Below, in pieces: positions 39,728 to 48,537 of a stretch of 64,000 nucleotides of DNA. The DNA lies in the NCBI RefSeq assembly GCF_900101015.1, contig NZ_FNFZ01000019.1:33932-97931 (forward strand), in the 5' to 3' direction. The position numbers were made by a program, and so were the translations under genes. This stretch comes from Sarcina sp. DSM 11001 (GTDB lineage Bacteria; Bacillota; Clostridia; Lachnospirales; Lachnospiraceae). The notes below the pieces were generated by a model that did no database searches, had not been told where the DNA came from, and saw only the letters and a list, made by a program, of their open reading frames with translations. Numbering within the stretch: the stretch's first letter is position 1; the number at the start of each line of letters is the position of its first letter.

Positions 39728-41995
39728 ATGATGAAAAGAAAAATGATCTCTCTGCTGCTCATTATGTTTTTTGTGGTTAACGTTACCTGTACGGCATCTG
39801 GATCCGCACTTTCCGGGTCAGCGTCCGGCGCTGAAACCTCTGCAGCTGCGGAGACCAGCAATATTGCGGAGGCTGCCGGGACTGGGGAGACAGCAGACAA
39901 GGCAGCAGCTGCAAGAACCGGGGAGACAGCAGATAAGGCCGCAGCTGCAGGAACCGGGGAGACAGCAGATAAGGCCGCAGCTGCAGGAACCGGGGAGACA
40001 GCAGATAAGGCAGCAGTTGCAGCAACCGGGGAGACTGCCGGAACCGCAGCGACAGATAAACCCGCAGAAGAAGCAGAAACTTCAAAAATTGCAGAACCCG
40101 CGGAAATAATCCCCTTCTGGTCGGAAGACTCTCCCACCATGCAGCAGATCCTTTCCCTGGTATCTTCCATGACAGAGGAGACTTCGGACGCTTATCTGCC
40201 GGAAGAGGACAGAATCGCCGTGTTTGACTTTGACGGGACACTGTTCGGAGAACGATTCCCCACCTATTTTGACAACTGCCTCTTCCTTCACAGAGTTCTG
40301 GATGATGAGACTTTCCAGGCACCTGCGGATATAAAGGAGTATGCACAGGAGCTCAGGACAGCCCTGGAAAACGGGACAGAAGAACCTGAATCCCCGCGGT
40401 CGACGGCACAGATGGCGGCGGAATGCTTCGCGGGCATGACTGTGGAGGAATACCGGGCCTATGTGCGGGCTTTTATGGCGATTCCCGCATGGGGCTTTGA
40501 AAATATGACCTATGGGCAGGGATATTTCAAACCCATGACCGCTCTTGTGGAATACCTCGCCGGCAGGGGCTTCAAAATATTCGTCAGCTCCGGGTCCGAG
40601 AGAGCCATGGTCAGAGAGCTGATGTCCGGAACCCTCGATAAATGGATCCCTTCGGAAAGAGTGATCGGCAGCACCTTCTCTCTGACAGCGACCGGCCAGG
40701 GAGATACATCCGGAAGAAGCTACTCCTTTACCCCCGATGACCAGGTCCTGATGGAAGGAAATCTGGTCACCAAAAACCAGAAGGCCAACAAGGTTTTTTC
40801 CATCGTGGATGAGATCGGGAAAGCCCCGGTTCTTGTTTTCGGCAACAGCTCCGGCGACCTTTCCATGGCGGAATACTGCCTCCAGCATGGCGGCAGTGCC
40901 TTCATGCTCCTGTGCGATGACCTGGAGAGAGATTACGGAGACTTAAAGACCGCCGATAAATTCAAAAAGACCTGCCAGGAGAGCGGTTTCCATACCGTTT
41001 CCATGAAAGAAGAATTTACATCTATTTACGGGGATGAGGTGAAAAAAACCGCAGAGGAGGAAAACAAAGCCGCAGCAGACGGTTCTTCTGAAGTGAAGAG
41101 CGAAGCCGCAGCAGACGGTTCCTCAGAAGCAAAAAACGAGACCGCAGCAGACGGTTCTTCAGAAGCAAAAAACGAGGCCGCAGCAGACGATTCCTCAGAA
41201 GCAAAGACTGAAGCCGCGGCGGCCGAAACCGTTAATAGCGGAAATACCCCTGAAGCAGACCGCCTGTCTGAAATCAAAAAAAGAGGCGTCCTCCTTGTCG
41301 GGGCCACAGGAGACTACCGCCCCATGTCCTACAAAGAGCCGGACACCGGTGAATACTGGGGATTTGACGCTGACCTTGCTCAGGACCTTGCGGACTCCCT
41401 CGGTGTGGACCTGCAGTATGTCCCCACCTCCTGGCCGACACTGATGGACGATACGCTTGCCGGCAAATTTGACCTGGCCGTCTGCGGGATCACGATCACG
41501 GACGCAAGGAAAGAGCAGGCACTCATGTCTGAAGGATATCTCGTAAACGGCAAGACCATCATCTGCAGGAGCGAAGACGCCGCCAGATATACGGATCTGG
41601 AATCCATCAATAAGCCGGAAGTACGCGTCATGGTAAATCCCGGCGGGCTGAATGAAAAGTTTGCAAGAGAAAATCTGCCGGATGTCACCCTGATCGTTCA
41701 CGATGTGAACCAGGACATTCCGGGACTGATCGCTGAAGGCGCGGCGGACATCATGATCACAGAGATCATGGAAGCCGGCTATTACGTCGGACAGGATGAA
41801 AGGCTCGCTGCGCCCCTCATCAACGAACCCTTTACACACGGAGAACTTGGTGTTCTGATGCCGAAAGGATCGGAGGATCTGCTGGAATACGTAAACGCTT
41901 TTCTTGAAGAAGAAAAACGCTCCGGCAGACTTGACGACCTGGCTGACGAATATATTTACCAGCATCAGGAAGAGGAACTCGCTCCGGCGGCATAA
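39728..41995 (+). CDS. Secreted fusion: HAD phosphatase + PheC-like dehydratase/solute-binding domain
   Basis: 755 residues. A signal peptide (1-25), a low-complexity Ala/Thr/Gly/Glu linker with four 12-residue repeats (about 52-100), and a HAD phosphatase (about 160-435) with motif I VFDFDGTLFGE (Asp167 and Asp169), motif II SSGS, a Lys near KANK and motif IV GNSSGD. Then come a second linker of four 12-residue repeats (AADGSSEAKNEA, 448-495) and a C-terminal family-3 periplasmic binding domain (about 505-745) close to cyclohexadienyl dehydratase PheC: GDYRPMSYKEPDTGEYWGF, VPTSWPTLMDDTLAGKFDLA, NPGGLNEKFAR, MITEIMEAGYY. It would act outside the membrane. The joint function is unknown. Strong AAGGG ribosome-binding site. 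Confidence 0.82.
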   Translation: MMKRKMISLLLIMFFVVNVTCTASGSALSGSASGAETSAAAETSNIAEAAGTGETADKAAAARTGETADKAAAAGTGETADKAAAAGTGETADKAAVAATGETAGTAATDKPAEEAETSKIAEPAEIIPFWSEDSPTMQQILSLVSSMTEETSDAYLPEEDRIAVFDFDGTLFGERFPTYFDNCLFLHRVLDDETFQAPADIKEYAQELRTALENGTEEPESPRSTAQMAAECFAGMTVEEYRAYVRAFMAIPAWGFENMTYGQGYFKPMTALVEYLAGRGFKIFVSSGSERAMVRELMSGTLDKWIPSERVIGSTFSLTATGQGDTSGRSYSFTPDDQVLMEGNLVTKNQKANKVFSIVDEIGKAPVLVFGNSSGDLSMAEYCLQHGGSAFMLLCDDLERDYGDLKTADKFKKTCQESGFHTVSMKEEFTSIYGDEVKKTAEEENKAAADGSSEVKSEAAADGSSEAKNETAADGSSEAKNEAAADDSSEAKTEAAAAETVNSGNTPEADRLSEIKKRGVLLVGATGDYRPMSYKEPDTGEYWGFDADLAQDLADSLGVDLQYVPTSWPTLMDDTLAGKFDLAVCGITITDARKEQALMSEGYLVNGKTIICRSEDAARYTDLESINKPEVRVMVNPGGLNEKFARENLPDVTLIVHDVNQDIPGLIAEGAADIMITEIMEAGYYVGQDERLAAPLINEPFTHGELGVLMPKGSEDLLEYVNAFLEEEKRSGRLDDLADEYIYQHQEEELAPAA
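39881..40040 (+). repeat. 36-bp coding repeats, first linker
   Basis: About four copies of a 36-bp unit containing GGGGAGACAGCAGATAAGGC, encoding TGETADKAAAAG. The copies are nearly identical, so copy number may vary between strains. Confidence 0.85.
41069..41212 (+). repeat. 36-bp coding repeats, second linker
   Basis: Four copies of a 36-bp unit containing GCAGCAGACGGTTCTTCTGA, encoding AADGSSEAKNEA, just before the PheC-like domain. Confidence 0.85.
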
Positions 41996-42071
41996 ACTCC
42001 TCTGCAGCCTCTGCCGACTGTGACAGAAGACAGAGGACAGTGCGGAGAATACAGTACAGAAGAGTTTTGAT

Positions 42072-42139
42072 AAAAAATGCTCCTTTCCGGTAGGGCAGCC
42101 GAATGAGAAAAGCCTGCCAGTCGGAGGGGAGCATTTTTT
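42072..42139 (+). terminator. Terminator after the HAD-PheC gene
   Basis: AAAAAATGCTCC ... GGGGAGCATTTTTT with an inner GGGCAG/CTGCC stem. Symmetric, so it may also end the leftward hydrolase fragment. Confidence 0.8.
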
Positions 42140-42202
42140 GATGTTTCAATTTATAAAGATGATAAAGATTGACGATCCTTCGCAGAAATTTTTCGGAGAG
42201 GA

Positions 42203-42745
42203 TCAGCAGTATCTGCTGAAGAACTGTTCCCAGATCCGGAAGCTCATCTCCGGCATGGTCGCATGGGGCATATAGTCGACTTGGGTGAACCAGACAGACG
42301 CGGTGCCTTCCTTCTCAATTCTGCGGTCGAGGAAGCGCTTATGAGGGCCGTTGGCTTCGAAAGGAAGGTCGTTCCAGTTGTCGGGGATCATGTCTTCCTT
42401 GCCGTTGCGCTTCATCCACATATCAAGGGTTAAGCCGGTCTCGTTGTCATGCTCCGGGGAGGAGGGAATGAGCCAGTCCTCTTCCATGCCCCAGTGCATC
42501 CAGACAGGGAGCTGACGGTCGTTGAAGCGGTTCAGGTCAGGCAGAGCCGTCATGATCTTAGAGGAGCCTCCGAAAAAGACACCTGAGCAGGGGGCGATCG
42601 CGGCCAGGCGGTCGGTCATGCCAAGTCCCAGCATCTGGGTCATCAGGGAACCCCAGGAGTGGCCGGTCGCAAAGACATGCTTTGCGTCGACAGGATACTG
42701 CGAGATAGTTCGGTCAAGCATCTGATTGAAGAAATATTTATTATA
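42203..42745 (-). pseudogene. Alpha/beta hydrolase (esterase/depolymerase type), C-terminal fragment
   Basis: Reads NKYFFNQMLDRTISQYPVDA, then VFATGHSWGSLMTQMLG with the nucleophile serine in GHSWG. A later aspartate region (WMHWGMEEDWLIP) and a histidine (DYMPHATMP) could complete the triad. Family members have 100-200 more N-terminal residues; here homology stops near 42745, where a GH39-type sequence begins on the other strand. No ribosome-binding site serves the internal ATG at 42721. It is a truncated remnant. Confidence 0.75.
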
Positions 42746-44058
42746 CCTTTTCCAATATGGACGCTCTCTTTGACTTTGTCACAGACCTGGGGCTGACTCC
42801 GATCGTAGAGCTGGGATTCATGCCGGAAGCGCTGGCAAAGGAACAGAGGCAGATTTTTGACCGTCCTTCTGTGATTTCGGGCTGTGCGCAGCCCGAAAAA
42901 TGGAAAGCCCTGATCCACGCAGTCGTGGAACATCTGACGGGGAGATATGGGAGTAAAACTCTCAGAAAATGGAGATTCACTACGATCAGCCTTAGTTATG
43001 TGCGGATCGGGTGCCTGTCCAGAGAGGACTACGAAGAGCTCTATGAGATGACATACCGGACTGTCAAGGATATAGACCCGGAATTACAATTCGGAGGGGC
43101 GGGATACTTCCCGGACCTGACAGAAGACCGGGAGATCGGTGTCCCCTGGTTTCTGGAATTTACTGCAGCCCGCGGCTGTCTGCCTGATTTTCACTCGATG
43201 CAGTGGTACCCCTGCATCCGGACAGACGATTCCCTGTTTATGGAGTACACGCTGAACCAGCACTCCGCCCCTGCCCTTTTGTCGACAGACCCGGATCATC
43301 TGAAGAAAAAACTCGACGAGCTGGATACACTGTTCCGGGAATACCATGTGGACGGGCGCGAGCTCTTCCTGGAGGAGTGCAATTCCACCCTATGGCAGAG
43401 GGACCTCTCCAGTGATACCTGCTACAAGGCAGTCTGGATGGCAAAAAACATGGCCATCAGCGCAGGGAGGGCGGTCTTTGGCTACTGGCTGCTGACAGAT
43501 TTTATCGAAGAGCGCGCCTACATCCGCAGTGTTTTCCATGGGGGCTATGGACTCTTCACCCGCACCGGGATCCCCAAGGCGGGGTACCATGCCATGCATA
43601 TGATCGGACAGATGGGGCAGGACCGCGTTGCTTCCGGAGACGGATGGTTCATGACACGGAAAAACGACTCCCTCCAGCTGCTGGTCTACAACTATACCCA
43701 TTACAGTGACATCAACTGCTTCCGTTATAAACGTCTGGATGCTCCGGCGGATGCCTACAGTGTGTTCAACCCCGGTGAAAAAATGCAGTTGCAGTTCCAG
43801 CTGCACGGACTTCCTGCGAGCGGGACGAGAAGATACAGAATCACCCGGATCCTCCTGAACCGGGAACACGGTTCCTCCTTTGATCTCTGGCTTCAGCTCC
43901 AGGCGCCTGCCTCTCCCTCCAGAGAAGAGACTGCATATATGAAAAAAACTGCTGTACCTGCCTGCGGAATGGAAATCCGGGAGTGCTATGAAACCCTGCT
44001 TCTGGATATTTCTCTTATGCCGCTTGAGATGGAACTGCTGATAATCGAGCCGGCATGA
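42730..44058 (+). pseudogene. GH39-like domain protein, 5'-truncated (possibly the C-terminus of an AraC-GH39 regulator)
   Basis: The frame is open from the stop at 42727 and family homology already starts upstream of the first ATG (YYTFSNMDALFDFVTDLGLTP), so the N-terminus has been lost. ELGFMPEALA, FGGAGYF, LFLEECNST (the GH39 nucleophile position, Glu kept) and FHGGYGLFTRTGIPKAGYHAM follow xylosidase family 39. The acid/base motif WNEP is replaced by WRFTTISLSYVR. Loss of that motif fits the sensor-type GH39 domains carried by some AraC-family regulators, but this is inference. No ribosome-binding site at ATG 42757. Confidence 0.72.
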
Positions 44059-44068
44059 CAAAGCCGGA

Positions 44069-44099
44069 AGTACAGACCGGTTTCGTTCCGGCCTGTACT
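44069..44099 (+). terminator. Hairpin after the GH39 fragment
   Basis: AGTACAGACCGG, loop TTTCGTT, CCGGCCTGTACT (one mismatch). No T run follows, so termination may be partial. Confidence 0.55.
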
Positions 44100-44160
44100 C
44101 CTGAATCTCAGTTTTCACAGGAAATCACAGGAAGGCAATCCGCGAGTCCTATACAAGCCT

Positions 44161-44188
44161 TTTACAAGAAATAACGACTGTGTATAAT
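44161..44188 (+). promoter_or_regulatory. rlmD promoter
   Basis: TTTACA, 16 bp, TATAAT in the 325-bp gap before rlmD. It gives a leader of about 190 nt; nothing else is recognised there except the hairpin at 44069-44099. Confidence 0.6.
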
Positions 44189-44383
44189 ACAATGTATGAT
44201 ATATTCCTGACTGAGACAGGAAATAATCGGTTTTTAGGAGACAGCACATGTCTCGGAAGTGCCAGACGGAAAAAAATTCTGTACTTTGGACCGCATCGCA
44301 AGCACCAAAGCGGTTAGAAACGGACATCTAAAAAACATTTGCCGGCATAAAGCGCATACCGGCAGAGATTTCAAAGGAAAATA

Positions 44384-46309
44384 ATGAGACGAGGAACAAA
44401 CAGGAAAAAGCAAAAGAACCAGGCATCTGTCAAAAACCTGCCCTGTAAGAAAAATGACCGCGCCGTGATCAGAATCGAGGATATCGGCAGCGGAGGAGAG
44501 GGAATCGGTTTTCTGAAGATTCCAGAAGTGACACAGGACTGCGATACAGACAGAGGTGCAGATACCGAAAGAAATGATACCGGAAGAAAGATAGAAGCAG
44601 AGATTGAAAAAAAGAAGTCCCTGAAAAAAGGCTTTGCAATCTTTGTCAAAGACGCGGTGCCTGGTGACACGATCGAAGTGACTGTCACAAAGGTGACAAC
44701 CCGCTATGCCTACGGCCATCTTGACCGGATTCTGGAGCCTTCCCCGTCTCGTGTGGAACCCCGCTGTCCCATCGCAAAAACCTGCGGCGGCTGCCAGATC
44801 CAGGCTCTGGATTACGCAAAACAGCTCGCCTTCAAGCAGAAAAAAGTACGCGAAAATCTGATCCGGATCGGCAGTTTTGCGCCGGAAGAAATCGATGCCG
44901 TCTTGCATCCCATTGTCGGCATGGAGGAGCCCTGGCACTACAGGAACAAGGAACAGGTTCCTGTACAGCAGGGCAAATACGGCCCTGTGACCGGCTTCTA
45001 TGCCAGCCACTCCCACACCGTCATTCCCATGACCGACTGTCTGATCGGCAGCCCCAAAAACAAGCAGATACTGGAGACGGTCCTTAGCTGGATGCAGGCA
45101 TACAATGTCCCCGCCTACGACGAGGAGACCGGCAAGGGTCTCATCCGCCACATCCTCATCCGCGATGGGATTTACAGCGGACAGGTCATGGTATGTGTCA
45201 TCGCCAACGACTACCGCCTTCCCTTTGAAAAGGAACTCGTGGAGGCCCTCCGCTGCCTGGAGGGAGTCTCCTCCATTGTCCTCAACACCAATACAGAGAG
45301 CACCAATGTCATTACCGGCCGCGCCCTGCGTACCCTCTGGGGAGCCAATGATATCGTTGATACCCTGCATATTCATGAGGTGATACAGAAACAGGTCAAT
45401 GGGGATACATACACTTCGAAGGATTCGAACATTCAAAATGGCACAGTCTTTAAAAAGACAGAGGAATCCGTAACCTTCGGAATCTCCCCGCTTTCCTTCT
45501 ATCAGGTCAACCCCCGCCAGACCGAAAAGCTCTACAGCCTTGCTCTGACCTGCGCCGGCCTGACCGGCAATGAAACCGTTTGGGATCTCTACTGTGGTGT
45601 CGGTACAATCTCCTTATTCATGGCCCGCCATGCAAAGCAGGTCTACGGTGTTGAGATCATTCCTGAGGCTATTGAAAATGCCAGAATGAATGCTGAACGG
45701 AACGGCATCGAAAATGCAACCTTCTACGTCGGCAAAGCTGAAGAAGTACTCCCGGACTATGTGGAAAATCTGAAAGCACAGGGAAAGGATCCACAGATCG
45801 ACGTTATCTGCGTCGACCCGCCCCGCAAGGGCTGTGACGATGTCTGCATACGGACCATGCTGGAGATTGCCCCCAAGCGTATCGTTTACGTCAGTTGCGA
45901 CCCCGCAACTCTCGCAAGAGATTTAAAAAAGCTAACAGAGGGGGGATATAGACTGGACTATGTCCAGCCGGTGGATCAGTTCGCGCATACGGTGCACGTC
46001 GAAACGGTATGTCTTTTGTCCAAACTCAATGGAACACATCAGCACATCGAAGTGACAGTCGATATGGACGAAATGGATTTGACCGCAGCGGAGAGCAAGG
46101 CTACCTATGACGAGATCCGCGACTGGGTGCAGGAGAACTATGGCTTCCATGTCACGAACCTGAATATAGCCCAGGTGAAGCGGAAACACGGTATTGACCT
46201 GAGGGAGAACTACAACAAGCCCAAGTCCCCGGACAGCAGGCAGCCCGGGTGCCCGGAGAAGAAGGTGAGGGCAATTGAGGCGGCGCTGGAGCGTTTTCAG
46301 ATGATATGA
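44384..46309 (+). CDS. rlmD: 23S rRNA (uracil-5-)-methyltransferase RlmD/RumA
   Basis: Methylates a conserved uridine of 23S rRNA. An N-terminal TRAM-like RNA-binding region with an acidic insertion (about residues 50-75), the iron-sulphur cysteines CPIAKTCGGC, the SAM motif WDLYCGVGTISLF, and the catalytic cysteine in YVSCDPATLARDL. After the usual end (VCLLSKL) comes a C-terminal domain of about 90 residues (DLTAAESKATYDEIRDWV, AQVKRKHGID, ENYNKPKSPDSRQPGCP), known from many Bacillota homologues. 641 residues. Strong AAAGGAAAA ribosome-binding site. The stop overlaps the ATG of the phosphatase stub (ATGA). Confidence 0.93.
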   Translation: MRRGTNRKKQKNQASVKNLPCKKNDRAVIRIEDIGSGGEGIGFLKIPEVTQDCDTDRGADTERNDTGRKIEAEIEKKKSLKKGFAIFVKDAVPGDTIEVTVTKVTTRYAYGHLDRILEPSPSRVEPRCPIAKTCGGCQIQALDYAKQLAFKQKKVRENLIRIGSFAPEEIDAVLHPIVGMEEPWHYRNKEQVPVQQGKYGPVTGFYASHSHTVIPMTDCLIGSPKNKQILETVLSWMQAYNVPAYDEETGKGLIRHILIRDGIYSGQVMVCVIANDYRLPFEKELVEALRCLEGVSSIVLNTNTESTNVITGRALRTLWGANDIVDTLHIHEVIQKQVNGDTYTSKDSNIQNGTVFKKTEESVTFGISPLSFYQVNPRQTEKLYSLALTCAGLTGNETVWDLYCGVGTISLFMARHAKQVYGVEIIPEAIENARMNAERNGIENATFYVGKAEEVLPDYVENLKAQGKDPQIDVICVDPPRKGCDDVCIRTMLEIAPKRIVYVSCDPATLARDLKKLTEGGYRLDYVQPVDQFAHTVHVETVCLLSKLNGTHQHIEVTVDMDEMDLTAAESKATYDEIRDWVQENYGFHVTNLNIAQVKRKHGIDLRENYNKPKSPDSRQPGCPEKKVRAIEAALERFQMI

Positions 46310-46356
46310 GTAAACTTGTGTTCATATGTCACGGCAATATCTGCACTTTTCCTTGA
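46306..46356 (+). pseudogene. LMW protein tyrosine phosphatase stub 1
   Basis: MSKLVFICHGNICTFP then stop: the first 13 residues are a good LMW-PTP start, with the catalytic Cys of CHGNICR, and the frame is then lost. The stub overlaps the rlmD stop by ATGA. It begins direct repeat A. Confidence 0.7.
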
Positions 46357-46490
46357 ACCCCTTGTATTTACGGGATATTTGGGGAATCCGGGCGGGAATT
46401 TGGGACACTTTTGGGACAGCTCATGATCGTGATATAGCTCGTAACACCGGAGTAATCTCCTGATGAAGGAGTTTGCACCGGTGTTTCACG
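46306..46490 (+). repeat. Direct repeat A, left copy
   Basis: About 185 bp matching 57016-57200 in the same orientation: phosphatase start codons, CTTGTATTT, TTGGGACACTTTTGGGACA, GATATAGCTC, then a terminator-like hairpin (46443-46485) with an inner CTCC-TGATGAA-GGAG. The outer stem here is AACACCGG/CCGGTGTT. It may be an attachment-site region of the integrative element. Confidence 0.75.
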
Positions 46491-46589
46491 TTGACAGTGC
46501 CGAAAGAAAATGATACGATTCAATAAACTTATTCCGCCACGAAAAGGAATTTTTTAAAAACGGGGCGGTTTAAAACGAGGAGAGCATAT

Positions 46590-48017
46590 ATGATCGGAAG
46601 AGAACATGAAAAAAAGAAATTGCTCGAACGATATGAACGTCAAAAAGCTGAGTTTGTTGCCGTCTATGGGCGCAGACGTGTTGGGAAGACGTTCCTTATT
46701 GATGAGACCTTTGAAGGGAAATTTACCTTTAAACATGCCGGACTTTCCCCGGTTGAAATACAAAAAAAAGGTGCTCTCACAGCTCAGCTGGATCATTTTT
46801 ATTACTCGCTGCTGCGCCATGGAGTAATGGTGGATCGCGTTCCCACAAGCTGGATGGAAGCGTTTTTTGTACTCGAAACATGGCTCGAGGAGGTCGATGA
46901 CGGGAAGAGGCAGGTCGTGTTTATCGATGAACTTCCCTGGCTTGATACACCAAGATCCGGATTTGTCACTGCGTTGGAAGGTTTCTGGAATACCTGGGGA
47001 TGTCATCGGAAAAACCTTATGCTGATCGTCTGCGGAAGCGCCAGTTCCTGGATCCTGGATCACCTGATCAACAATCATGGAGGGTTATACAATAGAATAA
47101 CGTGCGAGATCAGACTTGCACCGTTTACACTTGGAGAATGTGAAGCATTCTTTAAAGAAAAGCAGGTGAATCTGTCACGTTATGACATCATTCAAAGCTA
47201 TATGATTTTAGGAGGCATTCCATATTATCTGGATTATTTTGAGAGAGGATTAAGTCTCGCACAGAATATTGATCTATTGTTTTTCTCTCCAGGGGCTGTT
47301 CTTGAAAATGAGTATGACAGGCTGTTTTCGTCCATTTTCAGCAATCCTTCTATGATGAAATCTATTGTCGAACTGCTGTTTTCCAGGAATGCCGGCTACA
47401 CCCGGAAAGAAATCTGCGAAAAACTTCATCTGTCTTCCGGCAGTATCATTTCTTCCAGCCTGAATGCCCTGGTCGGGAGCGGTTTTGTGATTCGTTATGT
47501 TCCTTTTGGAATGAAGAAAACAGAGGAACATTATAAGCTGGTCGATCCCTTCTGCCTCTTTTATCTGCATTTTCTTCATGATAAACGGAAACCGGACCCG
47601 CATTTCTGGATGCACAATCAAAACATGGCAGCCTTGAACAGCTGGAGAGGGTTTGCGTTTGAGCATGTCTGCTTTAATCATATTGATCAAATTAAACAGG
47701 CTCTTGGAATCAGCGGAGTCCGCACAACACATTCTGCATGGTCCAAACGCGGCGATGACCCCCATGGAATGCAGATCGACCTGTTGATCGAGAGGGATGA
47801 CCATGTCGTAAATGCTTGTGAAATCAAATTTTACAGTGGTGAGTTTACAGTAGATAAGGCTTATGACCGAATCCTGAGAAACAGACAGCTGCTTCTTGCG
47901 AAGTACCTTTCGCCCAAGGTTTCTATCTACCCGACCCTCATAACGACCTATGGGCTGACGAAAAATGAATACAGCGGCTTTTTTGTCAGTGTCGTGACGA
48001 TGGACGATCTGTTTTGA
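46590..48017 (+). CDS. AAA-type ATPase with DUF234/PD-(D/E)XK nuclease-like domain
   Basis: A 475-residue protein of the archaeal-type ATPase family. Walker A YGRRRVGKTFLI (near residue 28), Walker B QVVFIDELPW, a sensor region IVCGSASSW, a winged helix (about 265-320; RKEICEKLHLSSGSIISSSL) and a C-terminal domain with IDLLIERDDHVVNACEIKFY, whose spaced Asp and Glu-x-Lys fit a PD-(D/E)XK nuclease. Its biological role is not established in bacteria; such genes often sit in mobile regions, as here between repeats A and B. GAGGAGAGC ribosome-binding site. Confidence 0.85.
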   Translation: MIGREHEKKKLLERYERQKAEFVAVYGRRRVGKTFLIDETFEGKFTFKHAGLSPVEIQKKGALTAQLDHFYYSLLRHGVMVDRVPTSWMEAFFVLETWLEEVDDGKRQVVFIDELPWLDTPRSGFVTALEGFWNTWGCHRKNLMLIVCGSASSWILDHLINNHGGLYNRITCEIRLAPFTLGECEAFFKEKQVNLSRYDIIQSYMILGGIPYYLDYFERGLSLAQNIDLLFFSPGAVLENEYDRLFSSIFSNPSMMKSIVELLFSRNAGYTRKEICEKLHLSSGSIISSSLNALVGSGFVIRYVPFGMKKTEEHYKLVDPFCLFYLHFLHDKRKPDPHFWMHNQNMAALNSWRGFAFEHVCFNHIDQIKQALGISGVRTTHSAWSKRGDDPHGMQIDLLIERDDHVVNACEIKFYSGEFTVDKAYDRILRNRQLLLAKYLSPKVSIYPTLITTYGLTKNEYSGFFVSVVTMDDLF

Positions 48018-48537
48018 TCCATGTTTTTCTTCATTATGCAATACCTGTGACTTTTGAGAGAATCAAGGCGGGTCAACACTTAACTACTGTTCTACTACTA
48101 TCGACGATAGCGCGTTCAAAGGAAAACGCAATACCGGGTTATCATCAAAATACTACCGGTTAAGTGGCGGCTCATTTGATGTCCGGCTTCAGCCTTTACG
48201 GTGTCGAAGTTTGTCGGGCTGTTTCACGAGGAAAAGAGAGCGACATCTTCCAGTATGTCGACCAGTTTCTAACCCCATCACTCCAGGCCGCCAAAAGTCA
48301 CGCAAGGCAACCGATAGTAAAACACCCCGATTTCTACTACGATTTTACTACGTTTGACGTCCTCAATTTGCCTCATTTTGCCACAATCGGTTTCACTGGT
48401 AGGTATTGTAATTGGACGATTTGATGATAGTAATCCAAATAGAGGATTAAGGGACAGCTATTTACCAGCCATCAAGAATCATCGAATAATGATGATATTT
48501 CGCTGCAGATCTTAAACAAACGCAGGAGACCACGAAC
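48018..48537. other. Intergenic region with a partial dispersed repeat and direct repeat B
   Basis: Holds CTTCATTATGCAATACCTGT (48029-48048, partial copy 8 of the dispersed repeat), an unassigned 180 bp with an ACTACTGTTCTACTACTATCG stretch, repeat B and the cdaR leader. An 86-codon open frame (48164-48424) crosses repeat B but is not conserved in the other copy and is not called. Confidence 0.55.
48237..48395 (+). repeat. Direct repeat B, left copy
   Basis: Matches 56759-56920 over about 160 bp, including GAGCGACATCTTCCAG, ACTCCAGG, and TAGTAAAACACCCCGATTTC followed by TACTACGATTTTACTACG and TTTGACGTCCTC. Contains the inverted repeat TAGTAAAA/TTTTACTA. Confidence 0.8.

Noticed and set aside
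48218..48236. parS-like TGTTTCACGAGGAAAA
   Set aside because: The second half-site is wrong in several positions.
48164..48424. 86-codon frame over direct repeat B
   Set aside because: The other copy of repeat B lacks the corresponding frame, so the conservation is not protein-level.
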